Under the pieces are notes generated by a model. It saw only the letters and a program-made list of their open reading frames with translations, made no database searches and was not told the origin of the DNA. Shown here piece after piece: positions 7,450 through 13,529 of a stretch of DNA of 13,529 nucleotides. Position 1 is the stretch's first letter, and each line of letters opens with the position of its first letter. This DNA comes from Succinivibrionaceae bacterium UBA3769. Its GTDB lineage: Bacteria > Pseudomonadota > Gammaproteobacteria > Enterobacterales > Succinivibrionaceae. The stretch lies in contig DFFT01000058.1 of assembly GCA_002372325.1 (NCBI GenBank), positions 1-13,529 of the forward strand. Reading direction: 5' to 3'. A program made the position numbers and the translations under genes.

Positions 7450-10155
7450 TTAAGGCAGCTTATCTATCCTGATAGCGCAGACCTTGTATTCCGGTATCCG
7501 GGCATACTTGTCCAAAGCGGCATTGGTCAGAATATTAGCGAGACCGTCCGGGAAATGGAACGGCATCCAGGTTTCTCCCGGCGATACCTTGTCGCTGACC
7601 CGAGCCTGAGACTCAATGGAACCTCTCCGGGAGGTCAGCTTCACCTGCTCCCGATCGGCAATGCCCAGCCTCCGGGCATCCTCGGTATTGATCTCAATAA
7701 AGGAATGCCCTTCCTTCTCCACGAGGCCCCGGGTTTTTCCGGTCATCGCCATGGTGTTGTAGTGGTAGAGGATGCGTCCGGTCATCATGATAAAAGGATA
7801 CTCCGCATCCGGAAGCTCCCGGCTCTCGCAGTAGCGGGCAGGATAGAACCAGCCGATGCCGCGGGTGAATTTGCCCACGTGCAGAATGGGAGTTCCGGGG
7901 TGATCCCTGGAGGTACAGGGCCACTGCAGACTTTCCCCCGCATCCAGACGCCGGTGGCTGATGCCGGCAAAGCTGGGAGTCAGACTGGCGATTTCATCCA
8001 TGATCTCATCGGGCCGGAGGAAAGGCTGCGGATAACCCATGCGGTTCATGAGATCAATGAAGATCTCCGTGTCGGGACGCATTTCCCCGTCCAGAGTAAC
8101 CGCCTTGCGGACGCGCTGCACCCGCCGCTCGGTATTGCTGAAGGTGCCCTCCTTTTCGGCATAGCTTACTCCCGGCAGCACCACATCGGCATACTGACAG
8201 GTTCTGGTCATAAAAAGATCGCTGACCACCAGGAAGTCCAGACTCTCCAGAGCCTTGATCACGTGCCCCTGATCGGGATCGGTAATCACCGGATCCTCGC
8301 CGAAGATAAAGAGTCCTCTGACCTCCTTCTTAACGGCTGCGGGGAAGACATCCGTGGCATGAAGTCCGGGCTTTCTGCTGAGCTTGACATTCCAGGCCTT
8401 TTCAAACTTCTCAATCACGTCATCCCGGGTAATCTTCTGATAGCCGGGGAGATCTCCGGGAAGAGCGCCCATATCGCAGGCTCCCTGCACATTGTTCTGC
8501 CCCCGGAGCGGGTTGACGCCGCAGCCGCTTCTGCCCAATTTGCCAGTAACCATGGCCAGATTGGAAAGAGACATTACCCCCTCAGTGCCGGTGGAGTGTT
8601 CGGTAACCCCCAGACAGTAGATAATAGGAGCCTTTCTCGCTGTGGCGTACATCCGGGCGGCCTCTCTGAGATGGTCGGCATCGATATGGCAGATCTCGGC
8701 CACCTTCTCCGGGGTATAATCCTTCACGATCTCCTTAAGTTCCTCATAGCCTTCGGTTCTGTCCTTAATAAACTCCTTATCCTCCAGCCCCTCGGAAATG
8801 ATGATATTGATCATGCCGTTCACGAAGGCCACGTTGGTGCCGGGCTTCAGCATCAGGTGCAGGTCGGCCTTTTCCGAAAGAGCGATTTTGCGGGGATCGA
8901 CCACGATCAGGCGCGTTCCCCTCATCACCGCCTGCCGGATCTGCATGCCGATCACCGGATGGGCTTCTTCGGGGTTGGATCCCACCAGCAAAATCACGTC
9001 CACATCCGTAGTAATGTCAGAGATGGGGTTGGTCATGGCTCCGGACCCCAGAGTCATGGCGAGACCGGCCACGGAGGCAGAGTGACACACCCGGGCGCAG
9101 TTATCCACATTGTTGGTGCCGAAGGCGCAGCGCACCATCTTCTGAAGCATGTAGCAGTCTTCATTGGGAGAGCGGGAACAGGCAAAGCCCGCCAGAGCAT
9201 CAGAACCGTAAACCGTTTTGATTTCGGTGAATTTTCTGGCAATAAGATCCAGAGCCTCGTCCCAGGTGGCTCTTTCAAATTCCCCTGTATCCTGATTCTT
9301 AATCAGCGGGTAGCGGAGACGCTCCGGCGAGTGCACGAAATTAAAGGATCCGAACCGGCCCTTGACGCACAAAAGGCCCTTATTGGAGGGGCCATCGGCC
9401 GGCATGACGTCCAGAATGGTGTTGTCCTTTACCAGGAGATAGAACTGACAGCCGGTAGCGCAGTGCGGACAGGTGGTCAGCACCTTATTTACCTTGCTGG
9501 TCTGATACTTCCGCATGTTTTTGGCCACCAAAGCTCCGGTGGGACAGGCTGCGGCGCAGTTGCCGCAAAGTTCGCAGGCGGTATCCTTCCAGTCCTTGCC
9601 GAAGGGAGCCTCGATAAAGGTTCTGGTGCCGATTTTGGAGGCGTTGAGCACCCCGTTTCCCACCACGCGGCTGCACATGCTGACGCAGCGCTGACAGCCG
9701 ATGCAGAGATCCGGGTAGTACGACAGAAAAGGATGCTCCGTCTTGTTGGGCAGCTTCTGCGCTTCATTGGTCTTATAAGGGTTTTCCAGCGGGAGCTCGA
9801 ACTCCTGAGCCAGCTTCTGGAGCTCGCAGTCGCCGGTTTTGCTGCAGCTTAAGCAGCGCACATCATGATGGGCCAGCATGAGCTGGAGCACCATCTGCCG
9901 GGCCAGCTTGACCTTGTCTGTGGCGGTGAGCACGGACATGCCATCCCAGATCCTGGTATTGCAGGCCGGCACCAGATTGTCTGAGCCGTCAACCTCCACC
10001 ACGCACATGCGGCAGGAGCCGATTTCGTTGACGTTTTTAAGATGACACAGGGTAGGAATGTAAATGCCGTTACTCCGGGCCACCTCCAGAATGGTCTGCC
10101 CCTTCGCGGCCTGAAACTCCCGGCCGTCTATGACAATGCGGATCTTATCACTCAT
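7450..10155 (-). CDS. fdhA: Formate dehydrogenase catalytic subunit, NuoG-like, Mo/W-bis-MGD, Cys type
   Basis: This 901-residue cytoplasmic subunit should oxidise formate to CO2, or reduce CO2, at a molybdenum or tungsten bis-MGD centre. Seen, in order: NuoG-like [2Fe-2S] ligands C37, C48, C51, C65; an H97/C101/C104/C110 cluster site (HHDVRCLSCSKTGDC); two [4Fe-4S] motifs CIGCQRCVSMC (151-161) and CELCGNCAAACP (194-205); the enzyme's own cluster C229, C232, C236, C263; then the molybdopterin domain with ARVCHSASVAGL. Cys357 (codon TGT at 9087-9085), followed by His358, is in the place of the selenocysteine of FdhF. The C-terminal molydop-binding domain starts near YPFIMMTGRILYHYNTM. There is no signal peptide or Tat motif, so it is cytoplasmic. 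Start choice: ATG at 10155 with GGGAGG upstream; it overlaps the previous gene's stop as TAATG, implying translational coupling. Size (about 900 residues) fits NAD(P)-linked or hydrogenase-linked FdhA; the exact electron partner is inferred. Confidence 0.93.
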   Translation of the reverse strand: MSDKIRIVIDGREFQAAKGQTILEVARSNGIYIPTLCHLKNVNEIGSCRMCVVEVDGSDNLVPACNTRIWDGMSVLTATDKVKLARQMVLQLMLAHHDVRCLSCSKTGDCELQKLAQEFELPLENPYKTNEAQKLPNKTEHPFLSYYPDLCIGCQRCVSMCSRVVGNGVLNASKIGTRTFIEAPFGKDWKDTACELCGNCAAACPTGALVAKNMRKYQTSKVNKVLTTCPHCATGCQFYLLVKDNTILDVMPADGPSNKGLLCVKGRFGSFNFVHSPERLRYPLIKNQDTGEFERATWDEALDLIARKFTEIKTVYGSDALAGFACSRSPNEDCYMLQKMVRCAFGTNNVDNCARVCHSASVAGLAMTLGSGAMTNPISDITTDVDVILLVGSNPEEAHPVIGMQIRQAVMRGTRLIVVDPRKIALSEKADLHLMLKPGTNVAFVNGMINIIISEGLEDKEFIKDRTEGYEELKEIVKDYTPEKVAEICHIDADHLREAARMYATARKAPIIYCLGVTEHSTGTEGVMSLSNLAMVTGKLGRSGCGVNPLRGQNNVQGACDMGALPGDLPGYQKITRDDVIEKFEKAWNVKLSRKPGLHATDVFPAAVKKEVRGLFIFGEDPVITDPDQGHVIKALESLDFLVVSDLFMTRTCQYADVVLPGVSYAEKEGTFSNTERRVQRVRKAVTLDGEMRPDTEIFIDLMNRMGYPQPFLRPDEIMDEIASLTPSFAGISHRRLDAGESLQWPCTSRDHPGTPILHVGKFTRGIGWFYPARYCESRELPDAEYPFIMMTGRILYHYNTMAMTGKTRGLVEKEGHSFIEINTEDARRLGIADREQVKLTSRRGSIESQARVSDKVSPGETWMPFHFPDGLANILTNAALDKYARIPEYKVCAIRIDKLP

Positions 10156-11990
10156 TATAAAAGACCTCCCTTCATGGTGCCGCTCCCGAACACATCGCAC
10201 CGGAGGCATTTGCCGCACTCCTGCATGGCCTCCTCATGGGTCATGCTGTTCTCCACCGGGCAGAAGCTCTTCTTTCTTTCCCGGGCGGACTTTTCTGTAA
10301 GATTAACTCTGCCCATATGATGCCTCATGTTGCCGCGGCTTTCCGGAATTTCGATGTTCATCCGGTAATGGTGGTGGTAGCCCAGATACGAATCGATGTT
10401 CATGGCGGCCACCCTCCCGGCCCCGATGGCCAGAATGGCAGTGGCCGGACCGCTGACGCAGTCTCCGCCCACAAACACTCCCGGATGATCCTTCATGGCC
10501 GTGGTGGTGTCAGTGATAAAGCAGCCCCGGGTATTCTTTTCATAGACAGAGAAGCCGTCAGACACAATGGACTGACCGATGGCCATGAAGATCACGTCGC
10601 AGGGGATCTCGTATTCCTCCTTGTCAGCGTCTCTTACCATGGGCATGCCGGTATTGCTGTCATAGAAGCTGGTAATCTGAGGCTTCGTAATAAGACTCTT
10701 AATATTCCCGTTTTCGTCCACCCGGATCTCGGAAGGCGCATACATGGTCATAAGCTCCACGCCCTCTTCAATGGCTCCCTGGATCTCCGAAGGCAGCGCC
10801 GTCATGTCCACCTGCGGTTCTCTTACAGCCAGAGTTACCGAAGCTGCGCCGCAGCGCACTGCGGAACGGGCGCAGTCCATAGCCACATTGCCGCCGCCGA
10901 TAACCACCACGTTCTTGCCGGTAAAGTCCGGAATATCTCCGTGGCCAATGCGATCCAGCATCTCCACCGCGGAAGCCACATTGGGGTTGTCATAGTTCTT
11001 GATGGGAATTACCCGGCCCTTCTGCGCTCCGATGGCGATATAGACCGCGTCATATTCCTTCTCCAGTTCCTCCGTGGTGACATCGGCGCCGATGCTGACA
11101 TTTAGCCGCACCTCGATGCCGCCTACCGCCAGAATGGCCTTAATGTCTTCATCAAGACGATCCTTGGGCAGCCGGTACCCCGGAATGCCGTAGCGCAGCA
11201 TGCCGCCCAGCTTTTCCTTCGCCTCGTAAACCACTACGGAGTGCCCCATCCGGGACAGGAAGTAGGCACAGGTAAGGCCGGAGGGGCCGCCTCCCACCAC
11301 GGCGATTTTCTTGCCGGTATCCACCATGCGGGGGGCCGGGGGAATCCTGTCGGCATGAATCTGATCCACGGCGAACTTCTTGAGGCCTCTGATATTGATT
11401 TCCGCATCAATGAGAGTTCTCCGGCACTGGGATTCGCAGGGACGCTCGCACACAAAGGCGCAGGCGGTGGGGAAGGGATTGTCTTCTCTTATAAGATTGA
11501 TGGCATCGGAGTATCGGCCGTCCTTGATAAGAGCGATGTAGCCCGGAATGTTAACATTGGCCGGACAGTTATACATGCAGGGCACCTTTACCGAGACGCT
11601 GGCCTGGCAGCGATGGTGATTAATGTGATAAAGGTACTCGTCCTTGAAATTCTTGATGTTGGCCAGCACCATGTAGGCAGCTTCGTAGCCGATGGCGCAG
11701 TCTGCTGTTTCCTTGATGGTCTGCGCCAGCCACAGCATATCCACGTACATATCCATGTCCGCGCTGCCGTCCAGCACCTTCTGAAGCATGTTCTCCAGCT
11801 GCTCCAGGCCCTTGGCGCAGGGCACGCACTTGCCGCAGGTCTGGCTGCGGGCGGTGCGGAGATAAGCGATGTGAGTTGAGATGCAGCAGACCCCCGGAGG
11901 ATTGGCCACCACTCTTTTCTGGAAGGTGGACAGAAAACTGGTTATCAGTTTGCTGCGCTGAGTGTTCTTCAGCTCATGTTTCTGTTCCAT
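10155..11990 (-). CDS. Flavin NAD(P) oxidoreductase: NuoF-type [4Fe-4S] domain fused to GltD/NfnB-like module
   Basis: This 611-residue protein is probably the electron-transfer partner of the formate dehydrogenase, passing electrons between its iron-sulfur clusters and NAD(P)(H). Seen: a NuoF C-terminal cluster domain (about 45-125; CGKCVPC gives C52, C55, C58 with C98 forty residues later, the NuoF spacing); a GltD/DPYD-type N-terminal domain (about 135-210; C138, C142, C177, C181, C185, C189); the FAD-binding VVGGGPSG (231-238) with EAKEKLGGMLRYGIPGYRLP; the nucleotide-binding VVIGGGNVAMDCARSAVR (362-379); the GltD end GVFVGGDCVSGPATAILAIG (504-523); and a C-terminal CGKCLRC (592-598). The FMN/NADH-binding part of NuoF is absent. 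Only one Arg sits in the usual NADPH-selective position, so NAD versus NADP cannot be decided. ATG at 11990 is the only ATG before the cluster motif but has no good ribosome site; its leader is structured. It is the first gene of the operon. Confidence 0.88.
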   Translation of the reverse strand: MEQKHELKNTQRSKLITSFLSTFQKRVVANPPGVCCISTHIAYLRTARSQTCGKCVPCAKGLEQLENMLQKVLDGSADMDMYVDMLWLAQTIKETADCAIGYEAAYMVLANIKNFKDEYLYHINHHRCQASVSVKVPCMYNCPANVNIPGYIALIKDGRYSDAINLIREDNPFPTACAFVCERPCESQCRRTLIDAEINIRGLKKFAVDQIHADRIPPAPRMVDTGKKIAVVGGGPSGLTCAYFLSRMGHSVVVYEAKEKLGGMLRYGIPGYRLPKDRLDEDIKAILAVGGIEVRLNVSIGADVTTEELEKEYDAVYIAIGAQKGRVIPIKNYDNPNVASAVEMLDRIGHGDIPDFTGKNVVVIGGGNVAMDCARSAVRCGAASVTLAVREPQVDMTALPSEIQGAIEEGVELMTMYAPSEIRVDENGNIKSLITKPQITSFYDSNTGMPMVRDADKEEYEIPCDVIFMAIGQSIVSDGFSVYEKNTRGCFITDTTTAMKDHPGVFVGGDCVSGPATAILAIGAGRVAAMNIDSYLGYHHHYRMNIEIPESRGNMRHHMGRVNLTEKSARERKKSFCPVENSMTHEEAMQECGKCLRCDVFGSGTMKGGLL

Positions 11991-12010
11991 AGGATTACCG
12001 TAAAAGCGTT

Positions 12011-12111
12011 AAGAAAAGTCCGGGCAGGAAACCGGCTAACCTGGTGGCTGCCTGCCGCCGTAAAAAAGGATTAAAAAGACTTCCGACCGGTTCGGGGGAG
12101 TATCCGAAGTC
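12011..12111 (-). promoter_or_regulatory. Structured GC-rich leader of the formate dehydrogenase operon
   Basis: On the minus strand two terminator-like hairpins lie in the untranslated leader. The first pairs GACTTC (12111-12106) with GAAGTC (12083-12078), contains an inner CCGA/TCGG, and runs into five Ts (12077-12073). The second pairs GGCAGG (12056-12051) with CCTGCC (12028-12023) and runs into ACTTTTCTT. It ends about 20 bases before the start codon. Attenuation or a riboswitch is possible; a molybdenum-cofactor riboswitch would make biological sense before a Mo/W enzyme, but I could not match the class by eye. Confidence 0.4.
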
Positions 12112-12459
12112 CCGGCGGACAAAAAAACTGATCTTCGCAATTTTACTTTTTTATGGTGGTGAAACACCTTAATTAAGCAGGGAATTTTGACAGATGTCAC
12201 TCATAAACAGGCTGTTCCGCTGTGAATTCCATGCTCCGCATATGCTTCATGAAGCCGGGAACATTTTCAGGAACAAAATATCATGAAGCATCTCTGAAAA
12301 AGACATAATGCAAAAGCATTACTGTCATCTCCATTGATTTTCATGATGATATTTCAGCATGTGATTTTGCAATAATCTTCATTTTGGTTGTTTTTTAGTC
12401 ACACAGATTCCCAAAATCAGCCATTTCATAAAAATTCGGGGTTACCCAAACGAAATTCG
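12112..12459. other. Divergent intergenic region with repeated TTCATGA elements
   Basis: This AT-rich stretch separates the formate dehydrogenase operon from the divergent nuclease gene and has no credible gene. It holds the perfect palindrome GCTTCATGAAGC (12244-12255); arms ATCATGAA (12280-12287) and TTCATGAT (12340-12347) in inverted order; and between those arms a hairpin of GACATAATGC (12302-12311), loop AAAA, and GCATTACTGTC (12316-12326, one bulged C). A small GGTG/CACC repeat lies at 12158-12168. No strong minus-strand promoter hexamers or sigma-54 (GG-N10-GC) site were found for the operon. Confidence 0.5.
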
Positions 12460-12487
12460 TTGACAAACTATATTGATAATCTATACT
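12460..12487 (+). promoter_or_regulatory. Sigma70-type promoter of the nuclease gene
   Basis: A perfect -35 TTGACA (12460-12465) is followed after 16 bases by TATACT (12482-12487), five of six matches to the -10 consensus. The start codon of the nuclease gene lies 45 bases downstream, giving a short leader. Confidence 0.7.
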
Positions 12488-12532
12488 TTGGCTGTTGTTT
12501 TTCACTAACAGTCATTGAATTGAGGTTTTTTC

Positions 12533-13529
12533 ATGACACAGGTAAGTACGGACATTGCCAGAAATCTATCAACTGCCCAAAAACAGGCGAGTTATGACAA
12601 AGCAGCCAAACTGCTGCTCAGCAACAAGGATGTTCTGGCAAACATTCTGAAAGAGTGCGTTTCGGAATTTCAGGAGTTTGACAGGAAATTCATCAGGGAC
12701 AAGTGCCTTCTGGACGGGGTAAGCGTTGACAAGTATTCCGTTGACTGGGATGCGCCGGATGATGGCAGCGTCGGCGCTGAAAGCATTATCGGACTCAATA
12801 CTGAAGATAACACCATACTCGAGGGCAAGAGAAACTTTGATCTCCTGTTTGAAGCTCAGGTGCCCGTAACCGAGAATAACAGGCGGCGCCGCAAGAAGGC
12901 AAAGGGGCATCAGAATGCTGCGGCTTCAGGCAACGAAGACTCCGCCTCTTCTTCTGATGAGCCGGAAAAAATTGTTTTGATGTTCAATTTGGAAATCCAG
13001 CAGGATACCAGCCCGGACTATCCCCTGATAAACAGGGCTATTTTTTATATCTGCCGGATGATTGGAAGGCAGCAGCGCATGATCAAGGATTTTGACTACA
13101 GCAAGATGCGCAAGGTCTATTCCATCTGGATTTGTCCCAATCCTAAAAATGAAACGAGCAATCGCATTTTCAGATACCGCTTTCAGCCGTATCAGGCGCT
13201 CAAAGAAGCGCTCAAGAACAATAAGACATATGTTGACGAGAGTGATGAGCTGATGAAGACATTGCTAGAGGAGAATCAGCACGATTTGATGGAAATTATT
13301 TTTATCTATGTTGCCAATAATCAGCTGGATAGCCCAACTCCGGTCATAAAAATGCTGGGAAACCTTTTTTCACGGCAAAAAACAGTTGATGAACGGAAGA
13401 AAATTTTGGAAAATGAATTTGGCATCAGCATGACAAAGGAAGATACCGGGAGGATGAACGAAATGTGCAACATGGGACAAGCACTGTTAGATGAAGGGAT
13501 TGAGATAGGCGAGGCGAAAGGGATCAAAA
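12533..13529 (+). CDS. PD-(D/E)XK nuclease, Rpn/transposase-like family (3' end outside window)
   Basis: The frame is open from ATG 12533 to the window edge (332 codons, no stop), so the gene is partial. The pattern matches the Rpn/YhgA-like PD-(D/E)XK family, DNA endonucleases linked to recombination and often annotated as transposases. Seen: N-terminal YDKAAKLLLSNKDVLANILKE-type helix region (about 21-41), FDRKFIRDK (49-57), the core FDLLFEAQVP (102-111) with candidate catalytic D103, and FNLEIQQD (151-158) giving the E-x-Q of this superfamily (E154, Q156). Then YPLINRAIFYICRMIGRQQ (163-181), VYSIWICPNP (195-204) and a C-terminal GIEIGEAKGI that commonly precedes short glycine/glutamate repeats. 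An odd basic-then-acidic low-complexity insert (about 113-146, RRRRKKAK ... DSASSSDEPEK) separates the two catalytic strands. Start choice: GAGG (12522-12525) is 7 bases before the ATG. The gene has its own promoter and no mobile-element ends are visible nearby. Confidence 0.82.
   Translation, partial: MTQVSTDIARNLSTAQKQASYDKAAKLLLSNKDVLANILKECVSEFQEFDRKFIRDKCLLDGVSVDKYSVDWDAPDDGSVGAESIIGLNTEDNTILEGKRNFDLLFEAQVPVTENNRRRRKKAKGHQNAAASGNEDSASSSDEPEKIVLMFNLEIQQDTSPDYPLINRAIFYICRMIGRQQRMIKDFDYSKMRKVYSIWICPNPKNETSNRIFRYRFQPYQALKEALKNNKTYVDESDELMKTLLEENQHDLMEIIFIYVANNQLDSPTPVIKMLGNLFSRQKTVDERKKILENEFGISMTKEDTGRMNEMCNMGQALLDEGIEIGEAKGIK

Noticed and set aside
7555..9852. Plus-strand open frame of 765 codons opposite the formate dehydrogenase gene
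   Set aside because: It is His/Gly-rich with no recognisable motif and mirrors the GC-rich codon pattern of the well-supported minus-strand fdhA; a shadow frame.
10236..11105. Plus-strand open frame of 289 codons opposite the flavin oxidoreductase
   Set aside because: Shadow of the minus-strand gene, which has all expected cofactor motifs.
12180..12400. Sigma-54/FhlA-type formate-regulon promoter or an FNR box for the formate dehydrogenase operon
   Set aside because: No GG-N10-GC pair of the sigma-54 type was found on the minus strand, and the best FNR-like sequence (TTGATTTTCATGAT) matches only one half-site well.
12569..12910. Minus-strand open frame of 113 codons opposite the nuclease gene
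   Set aside because: The plus-strand frame has a promoter, a ribosome site and family motifs; the antisense frame has none.

Overview
The window looks like chromosomal DNA of a facultative or strict anaerobe, most likely a gammaproteobacterium. This rests on the enterobacterial/Vibrio-type GlgC, the molybdo/tungsto formate dehydrogenase with a NuoG-like front end, sigma70-like promoter hexamers and moderate GC content. A relative of the Succinivibrionaceae/Aeromonadales is a plausible guess, but no marker gene is present to prove it. Eight protein-coding genes are supported; no rRNA, tRNA, CRISPR array or insertion sequence was seen.

Layout. (i) 25-1389, minus strand: glgC, the ADP-glucose-forming step of glycogen synthesis. 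(ii) 1655-4134, plus strand, divergent from glgC: a three-gene partner-switching module (membrane-bound SpoIIE-type PP2C phosphatase, RsbW-like kinase/anti-sigma ATPase, STAS anti-anti-sigma protein) closed by a clear intrinsic terminator at 4199-4234. (iii) 4135-4942: about 800 bases without a convincing gene, carrying several inverted repeats. (iv) 4943-7180, plus strand: a periplasm-sensing diguanylate cyclase with two tandem solute-binding domains, one membrane segment and a GGDEF domain. (v) 7450-11990, minus strand: a two-gene formate dehydrogenase operon. The first gene is a fusion of a NuoF-type [4Fe-4S] domain with a GltD/NfnB-like FAD-NAD(P) oxidoreductase; the second is a NuoG-like formate dehydrogenase catalytic subunit with a catalytic Cys. 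They overlap by one base (TAATG), have a GC-rich structured leader and end at an intrinsic terminator. (vi) 12533 to the window end, plus strand: a PD-(D/E)XK nuclease of the Rpn/'transposase-like' family, cut by the window edge, with its own good promoter.

How the parts may work together. The partner switch senses something at the membrane (the N-terminal domain resembles ECF-transporter S components), dephosphorylates the STAS protein and so frees or captures the target of the kinase. No sigma factor or other effector is adjacent, so the output is unknown. The diguanylate cyclase is a second, independent envelope sensor, with no clear sign of product inhibition because the usual RxxD I-site is absent. 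The formate dehydrogenase pair probably moves electrons between formate/CO2 and a pyridine nucleotide in the cytoplasm, but it lacks the NuoE and FMN-binding NuoF parts of classical NAD-linked enzymes.

The most interesting points are the complete but effector-less partner switch with an unusual sensor, the unusual flavin subunit of the formate dehydrogenase with its structured leader, and a cluster of TTCATGA repeats and hairpins in the 11991-12532 intergenic region.
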